A stretch of 64,000 nucleotides of DNA from NCBI GenBank assembly GCA_008694505.1, contig VZDJ01004378.1, forward strand, positions 21,778,239-21,842,238, given 5' to 3'. The stretch is from Cyanoderma ruficeps (Eukaryota > Chordata > Aves > Passeriformes > Timaliidae). Below are positions 50,534 to 64,000 of the stretch, one piece after another (within the stretch, counting starts at the first letter, position 1; every line of letters begins with the position of its first letter). The notes under the pieces are model-generated. The model ran no database searches. It saw nothing but the letters and a program-made list of their open reading frames with translations, and was not told the DNA's origin. Position numbers and translations under genes: made by a program.

Positions 50534-52531
50534 ACTGTTTCCTGGACTTATCTCACAATGTTTTATAGTAAAAATATGATTTATTGCATTTTATAAAAAG
50601 TGTTCCACAAGCAGGTAAACAGCATGTTGGAAAAAGTAATTTTGACTGATCAATTTTAAAACTTGTCTTATAATGGAATTAATCTTCTTCTAATATTATT
50701 GCAGATGGATGACTTTTCTACCTGGATTGTTGTCATTACCAATGGGACAGGAATCAATTAGATACATAAGATGTCTACCTGTGTCATTCCAAAATTTTTT
50801 TACAGGCTGAATACTGATTTAAACCTGTTACATTTAAAATAATATAATAGAATTTTCAACAATGCAAGTCAAATTTTTCAATAATGCAAGTCAAAATATT
50901 ACATGTAGCTTCAATCTAATTCCATATAATAATTTTCAAACTGGGATGTAAAATATGCTGCATAGTACCAAAACACTAAAACATTCACAAAAGAAAAAGT
51001 ATAAGAGGTACACAACTGGTGAATAATCAGAATGAATTTCAATTTTGGTTCTTCCTATTCCTTATACTTTTCCAACACAATGTCAAAAAGTGTAAAAGCT
51101 GGAGAGCTCCCTACCCTAGCTTGATCAATATTTTAAGTGCTGGATAAAAGATCAAAGCTCAGAGCACAAACGCCATCAATCCTCAAAAGATCTTTTTAAT
51201 AATACAGGATTTTTTAAAGTCTTAATGACATCCAAAAGCGTATTACAGTGGCTAGAAGTCATTATATTGCCTTTTCCAGATTTTCTTTGAAGATGCTTTC
51301 ATGATATCTGAGTAGAACATTTAACCCAGAAGATACACCTAAACACATAGTAAGTTTTTTTTTTTGGTCTAAGTTCCTTAAATTTATTAAACTTTGAACC
51401 TGGTATCTAACCTAGTATGACTCATAACCCACAGTGTCTTCCTTTCATTCCCAGTGATATATATATAGCTATATATCTACAGCTACCTCAGTTCATTAAA
51501 GTCAACTTTCTGAGTATATTTCTAAAAGTTAAAGTTAAATTTGTTACTGTGAGACCATTAAACTGGTTCTGTACAGCTCATACAGCTCATCTGTGCAGTC
51601 AATAGTTTCAGATGTTGTGCTGCACAATGTCATCCATGCTTACCCAACCATATCAAACAGAGAAGCAACTCAGCAGCAGCAATGAGCAAATCAGCCAAAA
51701 CAGACCCCGTAAGGAATGAGGCTCTTTGCTCAGGAGCCCTGTTTGACACGTGCTCCCTGCACGTGTACTTTTGAGGCACTGATTCAGATACATCACCTTC
51801 TGAGCATACTGTTTCCAGACTTCAACTAGATTTCTGAATTCATGTACACAATAGTCAAGGTGATTATCCATGGTTGTACAAAGTTTCATTCACTTCGAAT
51901 GTAGTCTTTCCAGCACAGGATACATGAGGAATGCAGGGAAAAGACCCTCTTCATTAGCATGACTTGATGCAGCTACCAGTGGTTTTTTACCTTGATTCTG
52001 TAGACCTTTCATCATCTCTGATCATGAAGAATTTACTACTTACTTTAGACTACACTACTTGTAAAGGGAACACTGTCCTTATGTAGCAAAGGCTAAAAAG
52101 ATCTCTGAAATTTAGGACGTTTTCCTCCTAAAAATATCTAAGTTACCTTACGTGGTCAGGAACATCTTCTGACTCTCTGTGTGTTATTAAAATTTGAGAT
52201 ATACCTACATTTTTATGGCCATAACTTACAAGCACATTTTACACCCAATAAATACCAGAAGGTCATCTTTATTTAGTGCTAAATAGGAGAAGCATATCTG
52301 GTAGCATTGAGATTTGCTTATTTTGAAAAGTCATTTCTACTGTCTACAAAAGATAGCTGCAGTGACCTTGACCACATTACAGCTGTTGGCCATACATTCT
52401 TACCATCCAGATTTCTCTGAACACCTGTAAGTGCTCTAAGTACAGGATTTATTCCAAGGAGTAAACAAACAATACTGTTGCTCTGGTGCATCGTAAAGCA
52501 TAATTAGGCAAGTTAAAGAGTGTATTTATTA

Positions 52532-52717
<186 letters not shown>

Positions 52718-55700
52718 CTATCGGATTTGAAATAAAAGGTTATTAATTTCCGCATCCCTAAATGCCACAAAAATTCCATCTACAAAGTGCATGATACCAA
52801 AGAGCAATTTTCTTGGCAACCTCATAGTAGGAGAGATTGATAGAACTATTAGCAAAAATTCAGGTTTCTAAACCAGAGGGAATAAATGGAAAAATAGAAA
52901 ATCTACTCATAATTTCAAGTCTACTCATAGCAGACTTAAAACTCTGCTATGAAAAGCAAGAACAAGTCATTAAGCATAGGATCATTATTTTTCTAAATTA
53001 ATGACATATTTATGTATCATTTGTGATAGTAATTGACAAGTATTGATAGCCAAATAAGCAAAGACAGTCTAAAGAATCATGCAAAAATATTAAATAAGCT
53101 TACAATTAGTTCAGCCTAACTGTAATATATTTTCAGTTTATCTTGAAAGCAACTTAACAAAATATGTAGGAGTGAACTGTGTATTTTGATAGATTTTTAA
53201 GACTATTCATCAGAACTACCACTGCTAATGGTGCTCGTGACTAGCACATGCTTTAAAACAGTCATTGTCTCTGCTGTATTAAAAACACAACAAAAACCAG
53301 AAGTGTCCGTAAACATCTGTAAAACGGACTGTAAAGGACATTGTAAAAACATATTTTATTTGGTTTTCATTATTACTCTGAGGTTAAAGGAAAAATAATG
53401 GTATGTTGATGTTGTATAGAAAATTCCTCACTTGCCCATACATTCATAGGGCTACCATTGCTGGTTTTGGTGCCTGAACAGGAAAGAGACTTGGTTATTT
53501 GTAAGGTTAAATCAAGGTAGCTAAATTAATGAATCAGAATGCATGTTAAATGTATTGTAATCATAACAAACAATTATATCTAAGTCATTGAACTGGAAAT
53601 CTGAAAGTTACATGAACAACTGTTTAATATTTCTCCTTTGATGTGGTTCTTAAAATAGCTACTATTAGTAAATATATATATATATCTGTAATCCACAGTT
53701 ATTCTCAGTTACATAACGGTTTTTATTCTTACATGAATTACTAGACATAGAAGAGCAAAAGCAGAGGGCAATTACATTAGAGATGTAGTATGTTGATATT
53801 AAATCAGATTAAGAATGATAATGGTTAGTGTCATCTTTCCTTTAAACATGGTTCTTGTGTCTGGATTTGCACCTGGTTATTATGTTGCAATAACTGTATT
53901 ATTCACAAAAAAGTGGTGAATGAATAAGTGAACAATGTTAATACAATGAGAGTTATAATGACTCCCTGCAGATCAAGAAAGAGGGTCTCTCTATCATTTC
54001 TGAATCCAAGTGGTGGCCTGTATCTATCAAAAGCAAATGAAGAAGAAATTCACAAGTTTTCTCATCCCTGCAGGGCTAACAGCAGATACAAGTGGATTTT
54101 TCATTATTTGAGGCCGTCCGAAGTAGCACAGAAATTTGAAGAGACCTCTTAATGACAGAGCCATCAAGAATTCAATATGGGGCTGTGGGAAGTCTGCAAA
54201 TTAAATGAGATCCAAATATTTTCCAAATATTTACAGAATATTTCTGTTCACAGTAGTACTTAAATAAGCAATTATTGCTATCATGTATAGAACTGAATTG
54301 CTGAATTTTGATCTAAATTCTTGTACCATCATAGCTTTTCTAGGCCATCTAGTTTATCTGGGAGAGGGATGGAGGAAAGTAAGTCAATAGCTGATTTCTA
54401 ATTCTCCAGCCTACTCTCTGCCCTGTTTCTTGAAAGGATGCAACAATTCCTTCTCTCTGCAAGCCAACTTTGCCCTGCTCCATATCCCCGGAGTAACCAG
54501 AACCTGACTAATCCACGCCGTGCACTTACATTTCCCCACAGTCTTTTCCATCTCCTGGCTGATTCCATTAGAGCCTGACTTGTCCTGATTGGTTTTCTTT
54601 ATGCAGAAATTTTTCAGTGCATCATAGCTATGTCTGGATCAGTCTAGATCCAGCCAAAAGGCTACAGATTTCTAAAGAAATTGGGGAAAAAGGGAAAACA
54701 TTGATCCACAGTTGAGTTTTCAGTATGGCTATTCCTCCCATAGGTCTAATATAGTTGTCTAATGCTCAAAGTGACACCCACTAAACCAGTCCAGAGTAAC
54801 AAAACCTTGGCAACTTTTTTTTCAGCCTAACTCTGAGCAAATTTATCGTATTTGGTGTCCTACTACCCTAAATGACTTATCCCTCAGACAAATGCTGTGA
54901 TGATCAGGGACTTCTGAGAACCTGCACACAAGACTTATTTGGAAGGAAAATGGGTAAATCTGGTTTAGGAGAGAAGAAAAGTGATGGTGACATGGAAATC
55001 TTGACATGGAAAAATACTCATGACAGAAGGAATTACACATAACCTACAGGAGAGAGATAAATAAAGAGCATACAAAAAACCTCCTAACAGACATTCAGAA
55101 CCTCATTTTGAACTGGTGCAGACAGACAATCCCAACAGGGAATGTGAAGTCAGCATGGACAGAAGCCAAGAAACTTGCTATGGAAAGGCAGAACGGAGAT
55201 TGGAGTGATGAAGAGACAAAAAGTGTTAAACGAGGTTTTCAAGTATAATAAGAGAGCAGAGTGTTGGGAACTCAGAATTTCTAATGGGGTGATTGTGGAG
55301 GAGTTTGCTGTTTGAGATGAACAGTACCAGCACTCTAGCCTTTTGCAGAGCTACAGATAACATATTTGGGTTGCGTTACTGCCGTGTTAGAAACATGCAT
55401 AATACATAATACTAAACCTATGACAATCAGCCATTTAACACACACAAAAGCTAAGTTTGTTTTTAGCTTAGAACTACCATTTCAGAGAAGAAAAAGACAA
55501 ATTCCAATATCTGCATACATTTCATGGTTGTTACATAAATCAAGTGCAAAGTGCTGTGTTGCCTATTTTACTGTATACAGATTGTCACAGCTGTGTGAAA
55601 AAACCCATGGAGAACTAAAACAATGCTTGTGAACATTTTATACTTTTTCTTTCTGTTCTTATTTACTCAAGCATTTGCAGTCACTCATTCTTCTGGAAAC

Positions 55701-56007
55701 TACCTCTGAACACTGGAATTTTCTTACCATCAGCTCTGGGAATGCTCGAGGAGGCATGTTACCATAGGTTTCTCATTTGTAAAAAAACCTTATTTTCACT
55801 TTTCAACAAAATTAATCTCTATTTCTTCACAAATTCTGTGAGTACTGCTAACAGCAAAAACCAGCTGAGCAGGGAATACTATTTACCAGGTCTCTTAGTG
55901 AAACATTACTCTCAGTTCTGTTGAAAGGGAAAAAACCCAAAGGGTAGGACATCTGACTGTAACAGAGAGCCTGATAAATCTTTGCCCCCTGCTCTGATGA
56001 AATGCTA

Positions 56008-56475
56008 GATTCACAGAATAATAGAATTGTTTAGAATGGAAAAAACCTCTAAGATAATCAAGCCCAAACATTAACCTAGCACTAACAAGTCCTCCACTAA
56101 ACAAAGTACCAAGTGCCACATCTACACATCTTTTAAATACCTCCAGGGATGGCAACCCTACCATTTCCCTGGGCAGTCTGTTCCAGTGCTGTATCCAATC
56201 ACCAAGATAATTTTCTAAGTATAGAAATTTTCCCTAATGCCCAACCTGAACTTCCCCTGGTGTAACTTGAGGCCATTTCCTCTTGTACTATCACTTGTTA
56301 CCTGGGAGAAGGAGCTGAACCCCACCTGACCTGAAGAAAGTGATAAAGTCTCCCCCAAGCCTCCTTTTCCTCACTCTAAACACCCCCAGCTCCACCAGCT
56401 GCTCCTTGTAAGGCTTGTGCTTCAGACCCTTCACCATTTTTGTTGCCCTACTTCGGACATGTAACAATAGCTGGT
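56008..56475 (-). mobile_element. CR1 LINE fragment (3' end), minus orientation
   Basis: On the plus strand this begins with the reverse complement of the CR1 tail (gattcacagaat then tagaat). It continues with diagnostic CR1 pieces read backwards: the atcaagcccaaacatt block, ctccagggatggcaaccc, ccctgggcagtctgttccag and the ggccatttcctcttgt segment. It is strongly 5'-truncated, as usual for avian CR1, and contains no intact reverse transcriptase. Boundaries are accurate to about 20 bp. Confidence 0.88.
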
Positions 56476-58991
56476 GTTTTACTCAATTTTTCCGCATATT
56501 AAAAAAAGGGGTAATAGATCTTTTCTGCTTCCCTGGGAAGTGAAAATGTCAACAGCACTGACAGGATTATGAAGTGTCTCAGGGCTACAATGGTGGGGGA
56601 AGGGAATATAAACATAGAAGATTGACATTGAAGATGATGGTGTGTCCAACCAATGTTTAACATCGAAAGGAAATCACAATAACTTGTGGGCATGCTGAGG
56701 ATTTTTCTCCACATATGTAGTTTTAATATTAATTAAAAAAGAATTAATATACCAAATAGTTGTGAGAACAAGATTTCATATTGAAATAACATTGTAACAA
56801 TAATGGTAATTCATTTAAACTACAAAAGAATTGTTAGAAACAGCTTTAGGGATTTCCGTAAATTGCAATTAAACTCTGGCATTAATAATGATCATGGGCT
56901 GAGCATTTTCTGCTTCCTCACGCTGTCAAGCTGTTACAGTTGTCAAGCACTCAGAGGGACAGGCAGCTTGCAGAGAAAAGAAGATGAAGATCAACAGCAG
57001 CAGGTAGGACAGAATCACCCACGCATCATCATTATGCTTTTCCTACTGGAAAGCATAAGCCTGACAATGAATTATGAAATAATCTGACAAGTGAGTTTTA
57101 TGCTGGGCAAATTTTAGGATGCTCAGGATGTCGTGCAGATAATTGTATCTTACATAAATAGGATTCTTTCTGGAACTCTGGACTATTTATAAGCATAAAA
57201 AATGCATAAAATAATAATTTAAAGACTGAAAAGTGCCCTAGTGCATATTTTTTGAATGAATGTAGCATCTTTAAAGTGTTAATTAGAAATAAATGAACAT
57301 GAAAGGAGAAAATTTTTAGAATACACCTAGCTTCCTCTATTTCTCAAATCTCTTACAAAGCAATTATGGAAGTGATTGATTTCTGTAAGACAGAAAAGCA
57401 TGGTCAGATTTAATGGTATAAACTATATCAGTGTAGATTATCACCTACTCTGCTCTACTACATCATACCATCATGACTACGTGGACACTGATTTACAAAT
57501 GGAAAATTAAAGAAGTTGAAATACTCATTTTAAGGGACGATGGCTCAACACGTTGAAAATAGTGTGACTCAGTAGAGTTTGCTATTATAGGACCTGAATT
57601 TTAATCAATATGAAATATTTTATCTTAACTTTCATTATTTTCAAAAAACTTGTTTGTAGAAAAAATCACAGCAGGATAATAAATGGAGAAATTAAAGAAT
57701 CAGCAGACAGAAATGGAGAGAAAAGGAGAGTCATAAACAATGAAATACAGGGAAAAAACATAAAAGAAAAGACTTTTACTGAAATGAGACAGACTTAGCT
57801 AAGGTGTTTGAGGAGTGAGCTAACCCACTATGAAGACAACTCTCTTTTGGGGTTCAGCTTAGAATTTCTCACCAGCACAGGAAAAATTGAATTTTCTTTC
57901 AGTCTATTCAGAATTCACATTGTTTAGTGAATCTCCATCTCTGGTGTGGGCAGAAAAGACACGTAAAATATGCAGACAGGGGGTTGAAGACTACCTGTAA
58001 AATCAGTGATTTTCTTCAGCCTTGTTCTACAGTGATGGAAACCACGGTTCACCTGTGGTGAGGTGGTGTAACCTCCAACAGCTACACTGGTAAATTAACA
58101 GTGAAAATCTTTCTCAAAAAAAATAAAGTTACAGCCCAACTACTGCAGTGTATCCCATGTCTATCCTTCTGTACAGAAATCAAAATGCAAGCAACCTAAA
58201 ACCTTAATGAAATCACACGTATGTGAAACAAAGGTGTGAATGAAAATGTAACAATCAGATAATGACACAAACTAATTGGAAGAAAAGGGGGTTTATAAGA
58301 ATAATGAATAGAAATACAATAACCATTACACTTCACAGATTACCCAAAATACACATAGCTATACAAAAACATATAGTTATTGAATAACTATATATTACAA
58401 TTATTATCTGTTGTTACACTACTTTCTGATAGAACTTCTTTTTCTTGAAAGAAGAGACACATGAATCTGCAAGATAGTCAATAATATTGAGGCAATGATA
58501 TATACTGTGACTTATGTTATTGAATTAATCTTTTTCATTTGCAGAACTTCAGGAGATAGATATACTTATTTTCATGTCTACAGTGTTTTTACACTGTAAG
58601 AACTCCTCACGTTTAAAAAAGAAATAGAGTACCTGCTTAATTTTCAGCACCTATGAAGTCGATTTAATTAAAAGGGCCTATGAGAAAATAAGCTAAAATA
58701 GGTAAAACCATCCTTTAAAACATATTCTTAGAGTTTCCCAACACAGAAGAAGGGAATTTGAATCATAAAATATAGGGTTGAGTTCTGATCTATAGGTATA
58801 ATGATACTGCAGTGCATAATTGAAGATGTTTCATAACCCATTAAATAAGGAATGGAGATAATAAGATATGAATAAAATTAGATATAACTATGTCTTGTTC
58901 ACTGTAATAAGGGCTTCATCTCCTAAGGCATGAAGCAAAAGAGGGTTAATGGCACTGTCCTTGTTACTGCTTTTTCATTTATGAACACAGG

Positions 58992-59286
58992 TGTGGCTCT
59001 AATTGTTCAGCCTTTTGATGGTTTACATTTCTGCACTAGAGTTTCTCACGCATTGTAACATAAACAGAGAGTGATGTTTGGTAAATTCTGCATTCCTTCC
59101 TGGGGGAAGGACAAATTGACAGAATTCTGGTTTGACCAGTGGGGTCAGAGAGGTGTCAACCTCATCCCCCAATCGCTGGTCAAAGTCCAAACCCTATTTA
59201 AACCCAAAACCCAAAATAAACTTCCTTCTTTCTCGTCTCACAACCTGATAGCATGAGTGTCCTTCTTTCGTGTCCATCTAGCGACA
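58992..59286 (+). mobile_element. Solo LTR of an endogenous retrovirus, 295 bp, with 6-bp target duplication
   Basis: The element starts TGTGGC and ends GCGACA, so it has the canonical TG...CA ends. It is flanked by identical 6-bp direct repeats CACAGG at 58986-58991 and 59287-59292. Inside are a TATA-like box TATTTAAA (59195-59202) and a polyadenylation signal AATAAA (59215-59220) in U3-R order, which fixes the plus orientation, opposite to PPFIA2. A 6-bp duplication is usual for class II (ERVK/alpha-like) elements; the class assignment is inference. No internal viral genes are present. The 61-codon open frame at 59071-59256 lies inside the LTR and is not taken as a gene. Confidence 0.87.
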
Positions 59287-62200
59287 CACAGGTAAAATAT
59301 TTTTGTTTCTAAACTGTTAGAACTAAAATATTTCAGACCAATTCAAGTAAAAAATTTATACTTTATTCAAGAAGCTCAGGTATGTGTCTAGTCCTTTTTT
59401 GTTGTTGTAGGGAAAAATCCACTATCAGATTAATCCATAGCAGTATTGTAACATATTTTTTTCAGCTGCCAAGCCAATCCCAAAATTTCCTCATAATAAT
59501 ATTCTCATCTAATAAATTAATCCTATGCATTTTTTCTACTTTTAAAGAATATAGACTGAGACAAAAAATAATTTTAACAGCCAAAGTAGTGTTATTTTAT
59601 AAATTCCATTAAATAACATGCTAGATCACACTGATTTATCTTCCACCTTCAGAAAAGATACTATCTTTCTACATGCTAAAGGTGCTCATTCTATCTAGAG
59701 AACATGCAGAGAAATAAATGTGAGAGTTTCTATTAAGACATTTTTGTATCTGTTTTGAAAGTCCCATTAGGGACTTTACCCCTTTTGAAAGACCATTCGT
59801 CCTTCCAGAGAGAACATGTCTGTCTTCCCATCAGCAACGCCACGCAATCAGCACTCCCACACTTTCTATTTTGCCTCATGTATTGATAGATTAAGTTGCC
59901 AACTATGTTCTTAACATGAAAATATTTCTAGTGTAATATGTCAGAAAAAGTTAATTATCATAGGCAGCAAAGATAGACATTCAACAGCAAATGCCTAAGA
60001 ATACTGATAGAATGATTGAGTAGAAACTTGATGAAATATTGGGGTAAGGTTTAATTTCTGGTATTGTGGCTAAGATCTGAAGTGTAAGTGTCCCAAAAAA
60101 TTTAATTCCATCATGGTCTCTCTCTAACACATGTTACCATCAAGGTCTACTACTACAGTTTGGCATACAGTGGGAAATCAGGATGTGAAATCAGTTTTGC
60201 GTTTTGCTTGTTTATGTGATGAGCAAAAACTGTGTGAGGCTGTTGCCAGAAAATAAAAAAAAAACCCCACATAGGTGTGGGTTTAGAGTAAATAAAATAC
60301 TGCCAGTTAGGCATAACTGAAAATGTAGAGGAAACCTGGAAGGTTGGTATGTACTCAGGACATGACAGAATTGCCACTTTCATTCCTTTCTGCTGATATT
60401 CAGCTTGAAGAAGGAAAAATCAAACAATATCTTTCTCCCTATTACCCCAAAGAGATAAAAGGTTGGATTAAAAAATTCTTAAGCTGCAATTCAGAAGTGA
60501 GCATCCTCATTTAAAAGCAGCAGGAAGTGCTACTTGGGACAAAGCGGTTCTCAGGAGTAGTTCCACTATGTGGAGTTATGCATAAATGTGTCGTGGAGGG
60601 TCAGGTGAGCCTCATTAATGTAGCCAAGCTAGGGCTGGCTTAAGTGTGAACATTAGAGAGATGGAAAAAAGATGCATTAGTTGGGCTAACTTTATACATG
60701 AGAAAAAACATTTAATTTTCTCACTGTGAAAGTGTATCAGTGGTCCTCCAAATATTATTATTTTATTAGAATCCTTGCTTAATTAATAGTAATATTTTGG
60801 AGCAATTTTTTTTCTCACAAAATACTACTGCTGTTTCGCATTAGTGACACCATAAATCTCAGTTTGCAAAAGTGCCCCTTTATAGGCAACACCTTCCCAA
60901 TGAATGCTGCTAGAAATCTCATCACTAGCACATCATTGTGTGTTGAAAACAACAGCTTTGCAACTAAAATGCTCCTATTTTCCTATCAAAGGAGTGTCCT
61001 TATAGAAGACAGAATGACAATTACAGCTAACTCTGAGATATATTGTAGTATATGGTAGCTTAAAGCATGGGAAGAACATCAATATGATATGATGGGGTAA
61101 TAATTTTTAATGAAAATGCTAGAGGTCAGGATAAGGCATGTCTCTGACTTTTTTCTCTCTCCTTCTCCATTAATATTTGGACTCTATCTTCCCCTTGTTT
61201 GCTGCAATATCTCCTGCATTCCCTATATTTTTTCATAGCCTAAACATTTTGATGTCTAGCTTCATCATCATTTTGAAAACACACTTTTAGCATTTACTAA
61301 TTTTAACTGCAAGGACTTGCAAGGATTACTTACATCACAGTAACTCCCATTTGTTGATATTAGTTCTGGAAAACCTCTTACCAATTTTTTTTTTACATAG
61401 CACAAGAAATGCAAGAGTGGATGATCTTTACGCTTCTTGTTCTGCACAGAAACTGCCTATGACAGAGATCAGTCTGACTTGGGAGATGACTTGCAGTTGA
61501 GTCATCTTCCTTTTCTTTCACAGTTCTTTGGCAAGTGACTATCTTTGGCGACTAGGCTGTCTTGGAATTTTTGCTAGTCTGCACTGCTTATATCAGACCC
61601 ACACTAGCTATTGGTGCACTGCAGTTTCAACAGACTAAAGCTGATTTTCAGTGAACTTTGGAGTGAAATGGATAAAGCATTTTTAAATTAAATACTAAAA
61701 TAATACACATGTAGGAGTTATTGATAATTTAAGCAGCTATAGAAGTCTTAAGACTTCAGCTGACACGATTTGCTAAACCCTGAAAATGCAGTGCAATTCC
61801 TACATGTTTCTCAAAATTAATTAATTAATTAATGGGAGAAAAAGTAGGTCTCACCTATACCTCCCATACGATTTTCCAAACCCATCACATTTAAAAACTT
61901 TGTGTGAAGTGGAATAATCTTCTGAACATCCAGGAAAGCATAGAGGTAGATGGGTCAACTTTGCCTCTTTGTAGGCATGTGTTTCATCTGTCCACTTCTG
62001 AACTCTATGGCACTCTATGGTTGAAAGAGTGGGAAGATGGGAAGAAGAAAGCAGGGAGAAAGGCCCTCTCTCAGGTCTTTTGGCATATATATTGTTAGAT
62101 TCTCTTCAGAATGCAAATTAGCTGACAAAGAAGAGATGTTAGCTGAGCATCCAAAGTGCTATTAGTTTATTAAGAATAAGAAAATGGGAAAAGTTACACA

Positions 62201-63040
62201 AGTCACAGAAGAATGAAATATGGATATGATAAATCATCCTTGGTGTTCAGCCTCTGAGATCTATTTTGTATGTTCACTACCAGCCTGACTCCCACCTGAT
62301 CTGGGACTACTCTGTCTCTTTTCTCACACCTTTCCACAAACACCATAAAGTCTCCTCTGCTACCCTCCTATGTTTCTAGATCAATTCTGCTTTTGCCCAG
62401 ACACTTTTATGTGCAATTTTTTTTATTCTGAAAACAATTATGTCCATCACTTGAAAATTTTTAGAAGGTGCAGTATCATATATTCTTGTTCCCAGACAGA
62501 ATAGTATCTTCTGATTGGACCAGAACATGATAAATTTCAGGATTAAATCTTGTCCCTGCTCAGCTGTATGGCGAATGACATTTACTTCAAGGGTCACAAG
62601 GCTGCATGTAGACTAAACAAAACGCATAGCTTGTGCTATGTGTGGCAGCATTCACCTCGTCCTTACTCAGATCAAATCGAAGGCACAAGGCAAAACTGGT
62701 TGTCTCTTGTAACCTTGCCTTTTGCCTTGATAAGAGGTGAGGATATGTACAGACTACTCAGGCTTGGAAGGCTGCAGGAATCCCTTGCTTTAAAAGACAT
62801 TTAAACTGAATGACCTTATCATGTTGCATACTAAATCTCCTGTAATTTTAATTGTTTGCAATATATCTGGCTAATACACTCATTTCCTTCAGGACTGTAC
62901 CAGGGTAGATATGTCCTACAACTTAGAATCTCCTTCACCCATGAAAATGCTGGAATTTTGTCTTCTTATTCATACAAACGAAGATTCAGATTTATATGTA
63001 AGTTTACACACACACACGATATCCAGAAAAATATACTTAC

Positions 63041-63142
63041 TCTTGTGTTGTTTCTTTCAGCTTTTAGTTCTGAAATCTCTTCCTCTTTTTCAAGCAACTG
63101 TTCCCTGCATGCATTTAATTCTTTTGTCAGTGCAGCAAATTC
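63041..63142 (-). CDS. PPFIA2: PPFIA2 exon, coiled coil (starts [10 protein letters not shown])
   Basis: This 102-nt exon gives 34 codons in phase 0, beginning [20 protein letters not shown] and ending AERNNTR. The acceptor is ttctacag and the donor is AGA|gtaagt, the strongest donor in the window. The peptide is charged and heptad-like, as expected for the first long liprin-alpha coiled coil. The match to liprin-alpha-2 is essentially exact as I remember it (alpha-1 and alpha-3 carry slightly different residues, for example LEREEEI). It splices to the exon at 52553-52717. It is the most 5' exon visible, so nothing here shows the start codon or promoter. Confidence 0.96.
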
Positions 63143-64000
63143 CTGTAGAATAAAATTATGTATGAAGTTACTCAAGATGTAAGCACTAGGATAATCAAAT
63201 ACATGTGCATTCTAGAGTTTAAGGATTGAAATAATGTTTAGAAATCAACACAAACTGAAATAGCATATGTAAGCTTCAGCATCTACCAAAATCATTTCAA
63301 GTCTAGACATAGCTAATAAAAGGTAACTAGTGATTAAGTTCAGAAACAAAAGAATATTCAAAATGATGGCAACATGTCCCATACATAAGCTATCAGAACC
63401 TCACCAGAAGAACAGAACCAGCCAATTTCATAGCAACAGAGACACCACATTTCACATGTAAAGAGGTTCAACTCAACATACCCACTTAGGAGAATTCTTG
63501 CCACGTCATAAGGCAGCATTTGCAATATGCCATGTGAGAAGAAATTTAAGGTATTCACTAACCAAAATCTACCTAATATCAGATTAAAATGCGTCATGCA
63601 TGAGTTGTGAAAAAAATACTCTACTTGATATTGAAGTTTGCCATTAAAATGTTTTCAGCCATTACAGTGAAAGGCTGTGATGAACAATACTTTTTAGTCG
63701 GAATGAATTTCCTATGAATTAACAACACAAAATGAAATTGAAATTTAAGTTGCTTCTGATGTTAGGTTTTATGCATACAACTAATAGGTTTTCTGAAAAA
63801 CATCTTTTAGTTTTCAAAACTTCCATTAAAATGTCTTGAATTTAACATTGTTATAACTCTTCAACAATACACATAAATTTTTGTTAATACAAAGAGTTAT
63901 CATTAGCTGCAATAAGGGAAAGGTTTCACTCCATATGTGTTTATTTTGTCAGGCATAAGATATACTAAGCTAATTTAATTTTTATTCATTTAATAAATTT
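63143..64000. other. Intron upstream of the first PPFIA2 exon in the window
   Basis: This is AT-rich intronic sequence ending (minus strand) in the acceptor ttctacag at 63150-63143. I saw no exon, recognisable transposon or RNA gene. The minus-strand open stretch 63358-63597 has no splice signals or family resemblance and is taken as chance. Confidence 0.7.

Larger units (their letters stand above)
52718..63040 (-). other. PPFIA2 intron, 10.3 kb
   Basis: Contents are a minus-oriented CR1 fragment (56008-56475), a plus-oriented solo LTR (58992-59286), a TA run near 53672-53685, an AATT run at 61815-61833 and a CA run at 63006-63017. The remainder is unassigned AT-rich DNA. No further exon with both splice sites and an open phase-0 frame was recognised. 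Confidence 0.7.

Noticed and set aside
55895..56164. Minus-strand 89-codon open frame
   Set aside because: Much of it lies within the minus-oriented CR1 fragment, in the non-coding 3' region of that element.
59071..59256. 61-codon plus-strand open frame starting MMFGKF
   Set aside because: It lies wholly inside the solo LTR and spans its TATA and poly(A) signals; no protein family resemblance.

Overview
This window is vertebrate nuclear DNA, most probably from a bird and plausibly a songbird. It is AT-rich, intron-dominated sequence with short coding islands bounded by GT-AG splice signals. The repeats are CR1 LINE 3' ends (one ends in the short direct repeats typical of avian CR1), small retroviral solo LTRs and a minisatellite. 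No bacterial gene, operon, CRISPR array, rRNA or tRNA was seen. Two ambiguous bases (N) occur at 25685 and 48413.

The only protein-coding gene I can support is an internal part of PPFIA2 (liprin-alpha-2), read on the minus strand. Its 5' end lies beyond position 64000 and its 3' end lies before position 1. Ten constitutive-looking exons were placed to the base, in transcript order: 63041-63142, 52553-52717, 43389-43463, 24441-24557, 13612-13833, 12848-12994, 10919-11053, 1713-1796, 1227-1358 and 222-284. They join without a break into 414 codons of the N-terminal coiled-coil region. All exons are multiples of three with phase 0 at both ends. The liprin-alpha-2 assignment, rather than alpha-1, -3 or -4, rests on paralogue-typical stretches such as the TESEHIEGMEPGQKVHEK and [18 protein letters not shown] segments.

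An eleventh exon candidate, 2214-2300 (87 nt, 29 codons), has a strong acceptor, an open phase-0 frame and a weaker donor. It sits between the exon ending ALTK and the exon beginning AEERHG. It looks like an optional cassette, and a TGCATG (RBFOX-type) motif lies about 165 nt downstream of its donor.

The rest is intron. It holds CR1 copies (13152-13290, 29361-29650, 46625-46989, 49680-50088, 56008-56475), a cleanly bounded solo LTR with 6-bp target duplications (58992-59286), less certain LTR pieces (4300-4720, 14916-15121), a 16-bp minisatellite with 64-bp higher-order periodicity (31201-31360), a perfect 39-bp tandem duplication (22124-22201) and several short regulatory-motif candidates. 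I saw no novel biological system. The most interesting items are the cassette exon with its neighbouring splice motif, and three spliced-exon-like segments on the opposite strand that I cannot assign.
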